A stretch of 33,032 bases of DNA from Desulfobacterales bacterium. GTDB taxonomy: Bacteria > Desulfobacterota > Desulfobulbia > Desulfobulbales > VMSU01. The stretch is from assembly GCA_011330685.1 (NCBI GenBank), contig DRPV01000325.1, positions 1-33,032 of the forward strand, read 5' to 3'. The notes under the pieces were generated by a model. It made no database searches. It saw only the letters and a program-made list of their open reading frames with translations, and was not told the origin of the DNA. A program made the translations under genes and the position numbers. The first letter of the stretch is position 1. Every line of letters starts with the position of its first letter. Below, one piece after another: positions 9,501 to 17,439 of the stretch.

Positions 9501-10648
9501 GCGGCCGCCATGAGAAACTGCACCCCCTCATTCTCCGCTTCATGAATAACCCGCTGATTGGCGGTCATTCCGGTGCGGGTTTTGGGGTAGATGACCGTAA
9601 CCTGCTCTACTCCGGAGCGCAACAGAGATCGGGCGGCCTCAAGGGCGATATTATTACCGCCGAATACCGCCGCCGTGGCTCCAAGTTCCGGGCTGTTACC
9701 CTCGGCGATACGCCTTAATAAATCAGTAGCAGAATATATACCGGGCCGGACAGCGCCAGGCACATCCAGGGGTTTAGGCACCCATGAACCAGTACCGATA
9801 AATATAGCGTCAAACCCCTGATCTTTTAAATCCTGCAGCAGAAAATCTTCTCCCCAACGCTGTTCAAATCTTACCGAAATTCCCAGCCGCAAAATAGCAG
9901 AGGTTTCATAATCCAGAATTTTGGGGGAAATTTTATAATCCGGAATCCCGTATCGCAGCATACCGCCCAATTTGGGCATGGCCTCAAATACCGTAACCTG
10001 ATGTCCCTTACGGGCCAGATAAAAGGCATTTGTAAGACCAGCCGGGCCGCCGCCGATAACGGCTACTCGTTTTCCGGTTGCCGGCTCCCGGCTCAACTTA
10101 AGATCAATCTTATTGGCCATACACCAGTCAGCCACAAAACGTTTAAGATGGTTGATGGATACCGGCTCATCCACCAGAATCCGTCGACAGCGGGTCTCGC
10201 AGAACCTTGGACAAACCCGGCCCACGGAAAAGGGGAAGGGATTGCGCTCCATAATCAGACGCATGGCCTCTTCGTATTGACCTTTGGCAATATGGGCGAT
10301 ATAGCCCTGGACATTTATCTGCCCCGGACAGGTGAGATTACAGGGTGCCTTACAGTCACCGAAATGAGTGGCGACGAGAATAGTTAAACGTTCCTTGCGC
10401 TGTTCAACCAGCTCATCAGAGGAGGTAACCACCCGCATCCCCTCTTTAACTATCGTCATGCAGGAACGAAGGGGGGTCTTATCTCCATCAATCTCTACGA
10501 GACATAGTTTACAAGGCTGCTCGGCGTTTTTATCACCAACCCGGCAAAGGGTGGGAATATGAATTCCAGCCCGCCTGGCGGCAGTGAGGACGGTTATCCC
10601 CTCCTGAGCAGTGATTTCCTGGCCATCAATTATTAGATTTATCGACAT
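6503..10648 (-). CDS. fdhA: Formate dehydrogenase fused to a GltD-like FAD domain, predicted selenoprotein
   Basis: Reading through TGA 8171-8173 gives a 1381-residue protein. Order: a [2Fe-2S] domain (Cys35, 46, 49, 63); a GltD/NfnB-like Fe-S and FAD domain (about 95-540, with VIGGGPAGLTN near 199), the type that uses NAD(P)H; two [4Fe-4S] motifs (CIYCQRC near 625 and CVACGRC near 664); then the molybdopterin FdhA part starting at CPYCGAGC (near 700). UGA codes residue 826 in DHCARLUHAPTV, where known formate dehydrogenases have the Mo- or W-binding Sec or Cys. The domain order suggests transfer between NAD(P)H, Fe-S carriers and CO2/formate. The start ATG 10648 lacks an obvious ribosome-binding site. 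No signal peptide is seen, so it should be cytoplasmic. It lies between acsC and hdrA; formate for Fhs is its likely product. It could instead run as a formate oxidase. Confidence 0.92.
8141..8173 (-). promoter_or_regulatory. Candidate SECIS hairpin after the fdhA UGA
   Basis: The UGA (8173-8171) is followed by 11 bases and then an 8-bp stem: GGTGGCCA (8159-8152) pairs with TGGCCATC (8148-8141, one G-U pair) around a GTT loop. This is the strongest of the three post-UGA hairpins and is well placed for SelB-directed decoding. Confidence 0.55.
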
Positions 10649-10812
10649 ATCGTGAATATAGGAGACCGGTGTTAGCTCAAAAAACCATCATTCAAAAGAA
10701 CGGTGATCAACTTATCAAGAAAGACACAAAGCAATTCCGCTTCTAAACAGATTTCAGCCGACTTGCAACAAGGCTGCCATACAGGAAAAACAGGAAAAGC
10801 AGAAAAGCAATA

Positions 10813-12162
10813 TCAGCTGGGCTTCCATTCCTTCAGAAATGCCGGGATATGCCCTGCCTCACGGGGACCGATGGTAATTGTCCAGTCCGGCAGCTCTTCT
10901 TCCAGCTCGCCCTTAATATTAGCTAAATAACCGGGAATCAAGAGTTCGCGATGCTTGACCTTGTCCTCAATGCCTGATTTTTTCATAAACTGGGCAATAA
11001 GATCGGCACCAAATTTACCAGCCGCCCAGGCAGTCAGGACGGAAAGCCCCTCGGTATCTTTAATGAGCAGCCAGGATGGAACCTTGGAGCCCTCTATCTC
11101 ACCGGAGACGATGAAATAGGTAAGCGAGAAGTTACAGGTGATGATAACCGGCGAATTCTCATCCGGGCCGTTCAACGGGTAAATATCCTCCTCAACCACC
11201 ATGGGACGCTGGGGATCGGTGAAAAGATTCATTCGCTCCAGGAACAGGGGAAAGAGGGTATCTCCCTGAAGATCAGAGAGAATAATCATCCCGGCGTATT
11301 TAGCCACCAGAACGGAAGAAAGCATGGCCTCCATCATCAGATCATCGCTCATTTCGCAGGGAAAGGCGATGGTGGGAAAGCCTAACGGCTTATATTTTTT
11401 ATTGATGGCCGCCCGCCGGCAGACAATATTGTCCTCAAAGGCGGCCCGCAGGGTACGGGCTCCGGAGTCAATAATCAGGTCTTTTAAGCCCGCCTTGCTC
11501 AATTCCTCAGATATATATACGGCATCATCAAGATTGACCCCCTTTACCGCCAGTGGACATTTAAAATCCTTGGCAAGCGCGGCCATATCATTATAGTTAT
11601 CAGCGGTGGCGGCATAGATAAGGGGCTGGCGGTCGGAGCAGATCTCCAAGGCCGCCTTCATATTGGCCGTTGATTCAGACATCAATATAATATTGGCATT
11701 AGGGGCCTTATCAATTACCGTCTTTAATAAAGAGGTAAAGGCTGCCTCGTCAGTCAGATCCTTAACTGCCACGAGGTCGGGTTTCATAATCACCCCGACT
11801 CGTTCGTAACTCAGCTTATTATAATTATCGAGACGACTGCCAATGGCAGCTTCATCCATCTCGGTGGTGAGCAGCACCCCGATACCGGTTTGATGTTCAA
11901 AGCGCTTTTCGTGCCGGGCCAGACAGGTCTCACCGCCCACGACAAAGGCATCATCACCGTTACCTATTTTTATAGTCCTGATCGGCGGAGCTGAAGCCTC
12001 ACCAATAGTGGCCTTAACCTCATCATCGACGTAGGGACACTCACCAATCTCCATCTGGCCGGCCGCCACTTTCATGGCAAAGGCCAAACAAGTTGGAATC
12101 TTGCATTCCCCGCAATTCTTCTTGGGAAGCATTTTTAATATCTGTATGCCAGTTAAAGCCAT
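10813..12162 (-). CDS. acsC: Corrinoid iron-sulfur protein, large (gamma) subunit
   Basis: A 449-residue AcsC/CdhE, the large subunit of the corrinoid Fe-S protein that carries the methyl group from methyl-tetrahydrofolate to acetyl-CoA synthase. The N-terminal [4Fe-4S] domain shows NCGECKIPTCLAFAMK followed by GECPY, the family CX2CX4CX16C pattern. The rest has the TIM-barrel and C-terminal corrinoid-binding regions, including IIDSGARTLRAAFEDN and a final PGYLANIKGELEEEL segment. Length equals the family norm. The ATG at 12162 is preceded by GGAGG. Its partner AcsD is encoded within the metF-acsD fusion, beyond acsB. The 226-base gap to acsB holds a long hairpin, so the two may not be made in equal amount. 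Confidence 0.95.
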   Translation of the reverse strand: MALTGIQILKMLPKKNCGECKIPTCLAFAMKVAAGQMEIGECPYVDDEVKATIGEASAPPIRTIKIGNGDDAFVVGGETCLARHEKRFEHQTGIGVLLTTEMDEAAIGSRLDNYNKLSYERVGVIMKPDLVAVKDLTDEAAFTSLLKTVIDKAPNANIILMSESTANMKAALEICSDRQPLIYAATADNYNDMAALAKDFKCPLAVKGVNLDDAVYISEELSKAGLKDLIIDSGARTLRAAFEDNIVCRRAAINKKYKPLGFPTIAFPCEMSDDLMMEAMLSSVLVAKYAGMIILSDLQGDTLFPLFLERMNLFTDPQRPMVVEEDIYPLNGPDENSPVIITCNFSLTYFIVSGEIEGSKVPSWLLIKDTEGLSVLTAWAAGKFGADLIAQFMKKSGIEDKVKHRELLIPGYLANIKGELEEELPDWTITIGPREAGHIPAFLKEWKPS

Positions 12163-12228
12163 TTTCTATTATCCTCCAATACTATCGTAAAATAACCAGT
12201 TAACAAGTGATAGCTAATAGTTTTTCGA

Positions 12229-12282
12229 AACTATTTAGTAGGGGCAATTAATCCCCCTAAACTCGTAACCGTAACTGTTCAG
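12229..12282. repeat. Dispersed intergenic repeat, copy between acsB and acsC
   Basis: The blocks aactatttag, ggggcaa, cctaaact, cgtaacc and gttcag occur in the same order as in the copy at 2603-2659, with identical spacing over the first 19 bases. The end GTAACTGTTCAG (12271-12282) also serves as the left tip of the larger palindrome at 12271-12380. Confidence 0.55.
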
Positions 12283-12380
12283 ATGTGCCCCAGATTTGTT
12301 CGTTTCGCCCTCCGAGTCTGTACTATCTGTACGTGAGGAGGGCGAAACGGACGAAGATGGGGGAGCAGCTGAATAGTTAC
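12271..12380. repeat. 110-base palindrome with long hairpin between acsB and acsC
   Basis: Outer tips GTAACTGTTCAG (12271-12282) and CTGAATAGTTAC (12369-12380) are inverted copies with 11 of 12 matching. Inside, cgtttcgccctcc (near 12300) pairs perfectly over 13 bases with ggagggcgaaacg (near 12337). The pairing continues outward with mismatches to about 27 bases per arm. The RNA would form a very stable stem in the leader between two acs genes. No T-run follows the stem, so termination is not obvious; RNA processing, 3'-end protection or a mobile palindrome is possible. Confidence 0.65.
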
Positions 12381-12388
12381 AGTTTTTC

Positions 12389-14593
12389 TTAGACTGCCAT
12401 CTCCATCTCTAAGGCCGGATGCCCCTTCTCCTTCAGGAAGACCATAATCTCCTCCTCAGTGGAGCCCTGTTCTTCGGTGGCAATCATGTCGTATAACTCC
12501 GGCATCTCTAATTCTTCGCAACGCTTAATCAATTTATCCTTCAGCTGCTCCTTCAGTGCCTTGGGCAGCCAGACCAGCCTCTTCAAGCCGCCCTCCGCCA
12601 ACAATAACTTGCGGCTGGTGATAAAATGTTTTGAAACTCCCATAAAGCCCGGGGTCTGCGCCCCGCCGCCGGCCATACCGGCCAGGGTGGTGAATTTCAT
12701 ACCGGCCGGGGTCATGCCGCGATAATCACGATCAACAATCATTACCCCGTTACATTGAGGCAGCATGGCGGCAATACACTCAAAGCAACCGCAGGCCGTC
12801 ATCGGATTATTCATCAATGAATAGCAGGAAACCGCCGGTACGGCACCCCGGGAGGCCTGCTTGACAAAATCATTAATTCCGCTGAAATCTCCCATCGTGG
12901 GATCAAGGCATTCGCCCTTCTCAATGGGTTGATTGGGGCCGGTGGGATTAATCTGATATGAGGCCTTACCGTCCAACCAGTTATAGGCACCGCACATCCC
13001 TACCCGCTCCGGGGTTATAACACAGACATGACTCGGGGCAAAGGACTGGCACAGGGTGCATGAATAAAAAATATCCTCGGTCTCGTCAGTCATATTGCCG
13101 AGGCGCAGATCACGCTCGCCATAAACCTTGAGGGCCAGTTCCATTACCTCTTCCACCTTTTCCTGAATGGTATAAATTTTGACCTGCACCTTATCGAGAA
13201 TGGCCCCGAACTCCTGATGCAGTTTACCATGCAGTACGGTACCGATGTGTTTGAAGGAAAAGCCCTTTTCCACGGCCCCCTTGCCGATTCTTACCCACAT
13301 GATATTACGCTGACCAATATGCATAATGCCCTGAATATAATTGGTCAGATGATGAAACTGGCGCTCAAGAATCGGCTCGAAATCAGACTGCATCTCACGG
13401 CCGGCAACCTCTACCAGGATAGCGATGGGCAGATTCTGGCCCTCCTCGATGTCTTTTATGTCCGGGCCTTCAAGCACCACCAGACCATCCTGCACCTCAT
13501 CCATGGGTTTGGAGACCAAGACCTCAACACCAGTGGTTCTGCCGCCGCCGCATTCCATATAAAGATCGTCTTTCCGAATCCGCTCACCCTCAAAGGCAGG
13601 GCCAAAGGCCATGGGAATATCAATCTTGCTGACATTAACCTTCAGACCGCGCACCTCAATGGCCTTCTGTACCATCTCATCGTGCGGCACATTACTTACC
13701 ACATGCTCATAGGTGCATATACCGGTGGGCAGAACCTCGGGAATATCATAATCAGAGATAGTGGGAAAGCCCCAGTTAATGGCCCCGGCGGCATTGGCAT
13801 ACCACTCGTCACAAACCGGGCCAAAGGCCATTACAAAGGCAAAGGTACGATCCTTGTTGTATTTCAGATTGGCCTGATAGTCTCCAGGCTTAATACCGCC
13901 GAAGGCCAAGGCCACCCGGCAGGCAAAGCCCAGGGCAAAGACGGCGCTGGTATAGGTGGGACCAAAGGGCACCAGGCGGGTATTCCAGCCCACCTGTACC
14001 CCGCTCTCGACCAGCTGCTCGGGCATCCGGATATCACCGGAGTGATCATGCATGAAGATATAGAGGTTTTTCTCCTGGAGCTCCAGGGCGATCTTGCTGG
14101 CCACCTCCTTATCCTTGGGGGCTCCCATGATAACCGCGAAACCAGGGGCGGTACCATCAACAAATTCTACCCCGCGTTTACGAAAAATAACGTCATCAGC
14201 CGCCCCAAGCCAGATATTTTCCGCCGTGGGGTCTTCGGTCATGGTATAAAACTTAGGGTCCTTAATATAGCGGATTGCCTCATACATCTCCTCAGCAAAA
14301 ATAGTGGCCATACCGGCATCCAAGGCCTGTCCCAGATAAGGCAGCCAGACATCATTGCCGACATTGGCCGGCAACAGCTGACGGCATTCAGTGAAGATAT
14401 CACGCATATCGCCCAGAGTCTGAATCTTAGCACCCAGCATACTGTAAATAACCGGCAGATAATAGGTGGTGTTCGGAAAAGACACCTCCTGCTCCATGCC
14501 GTATTCCTTGATGGCCGCCTCAAAACTCTCTTCGGCCATATCAATAATTTTATGGGCCCCCCTGATGGCGGCAGAACAAATAATTTTAGACAT
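12389..14593 (-). CDS. acsB: Acetyl-CoA synthase (CO dehydrogenase/ACS alpha subunit)
   Basis: A 734-residue bacterial-type AcsB, which condenses the methyl group, CO and CoA into acetyl-CoA. It has the full N-terminal CODH-docking domain that archaeal CdhC lacks. The A-cluster ligands are visible: SCTLCQSFAPSHVC and GMCGAYNW near residues 508-530, and CGCFEC near 597-602. The length and Cys spacing match the Moorella enzyme. ATG 14593 has AAGGAG upstream. It follows the metF-acsD fusion by 91 bases and is followed after 226 bases by acsC. The partner CODH, CooS, is encoded three genes upstream in the same cluster. Confidence 0.97.
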   Translation of the reverse strand: MSKIICSAAIRGAHKIIDMAEESFEAAIKEYGMEQEVSFPNTTYYLPVIYSMLGAKIQTLGDMRDIFTECRQLLPANVGNDVWLPYLGQALDAGMATIFAEEMYEAIRYIKDPKFYTMTEDPTAENIWLGAADDVIFRKRGVEFVDGTAPGFAVIMGAPKDKEVASKIALELQEKNLYIFMHDHSGDIRMPEQLVESGVQVGWNTRLVPFGPTYTSAVFALGFACRVALAFGGIKPGDYQANLKYNKDRTFAFVMAFGPVCDEWYANAAGAINWGFPTISDYDIPEVLPTGICTYEHVVSNVPHDEMVQKAIEVRGLKVNVSKIDIPMAFGPAFEGERIRKDDLYMECGGGRTTGVEVLVSKPMDEVQDGLVVLEGPDIKDIEEGQNLPIAILVEVAGREMQSDFEPILERQFHHLTNYIQGIMHIGQRNIMWVRIGKGAVEKGFSFKHIGTVLHGKLHQEFGAILDKVQVKIYTIQEKVEEVMELALKVYGERDLRLGNMTDETEDIFYSCTLCQSFAPSHVCVITPERVGMCGAYNWLDGKASYQINPTGPNQPIEKGECLDPTMGDFSGINDFVKQASRGAVPAVSCYSLMNNPMTACGCFECIAAMLPQCNGVMIVDRDYRGMTPAGMKFTTLAGMAGGGAQTPGFMGVSKHFITSRKLLLAEGGLKRLVWLPKALKEQLKDKLIKRCEELEMPELYDMIATEEQGSTEEEIMVFLKEKGHPALEMEMAV

Positions 14594-14684
14594 GGGATAA
14601 CTCCTTTAAATTACACGCTATAAAAAAACTTCTTAGTACTTTTTCCGTAAACGATCAAGAAACCACACTTTTCCCCGAAAGGAG

Positions 14685-17363
14685 TCAACCCAGCAGACTG
14701 TTGATTAACTCTTTGGCAAGATCCATGGCTCTGGGATGTCTCATAATCAAGACCTCTCCACCGCAGAGCAGCATACAGGCAGCAGTAATCGCCTCCATCA
14801 TCACCCCGCGCCTCTCCTGATCGCCCAGTAGTTCGTCCGTGGGCAGACGGCATTCCTTGGCCTTCCAGACCTCACGACCCAGATTACAGATTATTGGTAC
14901 CTGCAGTTTTTCATCCTGCTGGGTGAGAGCGGCAAGGCGAATCCGCTCCATGACGGAATAGGTGTACTCAATACCATATCCCAGAGCACCCACCGAAGGA
15001 TCCATCATTACCGTGTCCAATGAAACGCCAAGATTCTCAAGAAGAATATTAAGCTGTTTAGCAAGGTTGACATCAATGGGAGAGGCAGCGACAATGGGGT
15101 GCTGGAAGGCCATGGCTGTGGCCCCTAATGAGCGATAATTGGCGTCGGAAAGAGGCGCCAGACAGACCTTCTTATCACCAATTTCGGCGGTTAATTCCCG
15201 CAGGGTATCGGTATCTTTATCGGAGTTGCCGCAACCCCAGACGATGATGGGTACATCCACCGCCTGGATAACCTCAGCGGCGGTTTTGGCGGCCTCAGCG
15301 GAATCGCGGTTCAGGCCGTTGGGATCGGTGCTGGCCAATGAGATACAGAGGGCATCGGCACCATACTCTTTAACGCATTTCTGAGCCCAGGCCACAGGAT
15401 TACCGAGGACATCGGCAAAATGACGGCTCAAAGGCTCGGGCCATTCCTCGTAACCGGCATCAACAACATCCATGGCTATTAACTGCTTGTGAGGAATTTC
15501 ACCCTCAAAAAGCTGGAAGGGCAAGGCCTTGGAGCCGCCCACGGTAACACTGTTATCGCCGTTACCAAGCACGGTTTCACGAATGACACCGTTATAGGCC
15601 TGAGTGTAATTATCCGGTGCTATCTTAGAAGCCCGTTCAGCAAGCTTTATTTTTTCAAGTTCCAGGGTTGGAACAGCGGGAGCGGCCGTTTCAGCAGCGA
15701 CTGCCTTTTTGCTCTCCTCCGCCTCCCTAACAGCGGCCGCTTCCTTGGCCTCTTCAGCCGCCTTGGCATCAGCCGCTTTTTTGGCCTCTTCTGCTGCCTT
15801 GGCATCAGCCGCCTTTTTAGCCTCCTCTGCTGCCTTGGCATCGGCAGCCTTTTTAGCCTCCTCTGCCGCCTTGGCATCGGCTGCCTTTTGGGCCTCTTCC
15901 GCCTCTTTGGCAGCGGCCGCTTCCTTGGCCTCATCCATTGCCTTGGTATCTTCCACTGCTGCTGGAGGCGTAGAAACCGGGGCAACAGGTGAAGGAGGAG
16001 CGGGAGCCGTTGGAGTTGGAGCAACCGGCGCGGCCGTCTCCGCCACCGGTGGTTCCTTAACTAAAATTTCCTGAGCGCTGATAAACTTCACCAAGGCGTT
16101 AAATTGATCGTCATTTAAGCCGTAGGCGTGTTTAAGGGCATCAAGACCCATTTTTACCGACTCAAGGGCCATGACCCGTTCTTTTTCATTCATTATATGT
16201 TCTCCTGCATCATCTGTCGTTTGTACCACTTTACGGTCAGTACCAATTTCGGCAGCCTGAGCCTGGGCCGCGGCCACAATTTCACTGGCCTCCTGACGCG
16301 CCCTGGCCAAGATTTCCTCGCCAAGATCAGCCGCCTCAGGAGCCGCTGTTTCCGTAACCTCTTCAACCACGGCAGCAGCCTCAGCACTCCCTTGTACCAC
16401 AATGGTCTCCGGGGTGGTGAGATTGGGGGCAATAATTAAATCCTCAATAACGGGACGTTGATCGAGCCCGGCCCGGCTGACAATCTCCGGTACGGCGCTC
16501 TCCCACTCTATGGCCATAATATGTACTCCGGCCACACCCTTGATTTCCTTTACCTGATTGATTATATCAACACAGATATTTATTCCTTCATCCTCTTTAT
16601 CTGCCGCGCCCCGCAACCGGTCAATGACCGCGTCCGGCACATCCATACCCGGTACAAAATTCTTCATATAACGAGCCATTCCCAGAGAACGGGGCGGCGT
16701 AACACCGGCCAGAATATAGGCCTTCTCAGGCAGTCCCAGATCCCGGGCCATCTCCATGAAGCGGGCAAATTTCTCGACATTATAGACAATCTGGGTCTGG
16801 ATAAAGTCGGCGCCATTGGCAATCTTTTTACCCATCCGGGCGGCCCGAAAATCCGGGGGGCCGGCAAAAGGATTGGCGGCGGCTCCGAGAAAGAGACGGG
16901 GCGGGCAGTCCTTAATTTTCTCACCACATTGAAATTGCTGGTCATCACGCAGAGAACGCATCATACCCAGCATCTGAATGGAGTCCATATCAAAGACACC
17001 CTTCGATCCGGGATGATTACCGAATTTTTGATGATCGCCAGTGAGACAGAGGAGGTTTTTGGCTCCAAGGGCGGCAGCCCCGAGAATATCGCTCTGCATG
17101 CCTATCCGGTTCCGATCCCGGCAGGTCATCTGGATAACCGGTTCAACGCCCTCCGCCATCGCGGCTAACCCGGCGGCAATACTGCTCATCCTCACAATTG
17201 CCGTCTGGCAATCGGTGATATTAACCGCGTCCACATGACCTTTTAAAAACCGGGCCTTGTTACGTACCACCTCAATATCACTACTCTTAGGCGGGCCAAG
17301 TTCGCCGGTTACAGCGAAATGGCCGCCTTTAAGAACCTGTTCCAAGCGGCTGGCTGATTTCAT
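14685..17363 (-). CDS. metF-acsD: MetF-AcsD fusion: methylenetetrahydrofolate reductase joined to corrinoid Fe-S protein small subunit
   Basis: One uninterrupted 892-residue frame. Residues 1 to about 310 are MetF: an early FAVTGELGPPKSSD strand, MTCRDRNR, GVTPPRS and a folate-barrel fold; MetF reduces methylene- to methyl-tetrahydrofolate. Residues about 315-390 are an Ala/Glu-rich linker. Residues 391-435 form a small helical region, followed by a Pro/Ala stretch and four or five 12-residue DAKAAEEAKKAA repeats (about 475-546). Residues about 566-892 are AcsD/CdhD, the small subunit that pairs with AcsC, with MDPSVGALGYGIEYTYSVME and CNLGREVWKAKECRLP. The codon flavour is even throughout and no stop or frame change is seen. 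Inside, ATG 16193 (residue 391) has an excellent ribosome-binding site, so a separate 502-residue AcsD may also be made. I do not know of a named MetF-AcsD protein. Confidence 0.88.
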   Translation of the reverse strand: MKSASRLEQVLKGGHFAVTGELGPPKSSDIEVVRNKARFLKGHVDAVNITDCQTAIVRMSSIAAGLAAMAEGVEPVIQMTCRDRNRIGMQSDILGAAALGAKNLLCLTGDHQKFGNHPGSKGVFDMDSIQMLGMMRSLRDDQQFQCGEKIKDCPPRLFLGAAANPFAGPPDFRAARMGKKIANGADFIQTQIVYNVEKFARFMEMARDLGLPEKAYILAGVTPPRSLGMARYMKNFVPGMDVPDAVIDRLRGAADKEDEGINICVDIINQVKEIKGVAGVHIMAIEWESAVPEIVSRAGLDQRPVIEDLIIAPNLTTPETIVVQGSAEAAAVVEEVTETAAPEAADLGEEILARARQEASEIVAAAQAQAAEIGTDRKVVQTTDDAGEHIMNEKERVMALESVKMGLDALKHAYGLNDDQFNALVKFISAQEILVKEPPVAETAAPVAPTPTAPAPPSPVAPVSTPPAAVEDTKAMDEAKEAAAAKEAEEAQKAADAKAAEEAKKAADAKAAEEAKKAADAKAAEEAKKAADAKAAEEAKEAAAVREAEESKKAVAAETAAPAVPTLELEKIKLAERASKIAPDNYTQAYNGVIRETVLGNGDNSVTVGGSKALPFQLFEGEIPHKQLIAMDVVDAGYEEWPEPLSRHFADVLGNPVAWAQKCVKEYGADALCISLASTDPNGLNRDSAEAAKTAAEVIQAVDVPIIVWGCGNSDKDTDTLRELTAEIGDKKVCLAPLSDANYRSLGATAMAFQHPIVAASPIDVNLAKQLNILLENLGVSLDTVMMDPSVGALGYGIEYTYSVMERIRLAALTQQDEKLQVPIICNLGREVWKAKECRLPTDELLGDQERRGVMMEAITAACMLLCGGEVLIMRHPRAMDLAKELINSLLG
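15725..15940 (-). repeat. 36-base tandem repeat coding for an Ala-rich linker
   Basis: The string ccttggcatc starts at 15761, 15797, 15833 and 15869, exactly 36 bases apart, with a degenerate further unit on each side. Each unit encodes 12 residues of the type DAKAAEEAKKAA, predicted helical and TolA-like. Units differ mostly at third codon positions, so they are not fresh duplications. The number of units may vary between strains. Confidence 0.85.
16191..16210 (-). promoter_or_regulatory. Internal ribosome-binding site and start codon inside metF-acsD
   Basis: On the minus strand GCAGGAG is followed after 8 bases by ATG (first base 16193), then AATGAAAAAGAACGG. The spacing is close to ideal and the site is better than those in front of several complete genes in this window. 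In the fusion it encodes DAGEHI-M391. It suggests that acsD was or still is translated on its own. Confidence 0.55.
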
Positions 17364-17439
17364 TCCTTATAATTTCCTTCTCTTGATTACATAAATATGA
17401 ACGAACACTTTAAACAAGACCGATAATCGCTCTAAAAAA

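Noticed and set aside
13217-14623. 468-codon plus-strand open frame opposite acsB
   Set aside because: It is antisense to a clear, full-length acsB, has no recognisable motif and reflects the codon bias of the true gene.
15725-15940. Regular 36-base repeats resembling a CRISPR array
   Set aside because: The units are directly adjacent without spacers and encode an in-frame Ala/Glu/Lys linker.
15709-16074. Plus-strand Ser/Ala-rich frame opposite the linker of metF-acsD
   Set aside because: Mirror of the 36-base repeats; low-complexity shadow of the real minus-strand frame.
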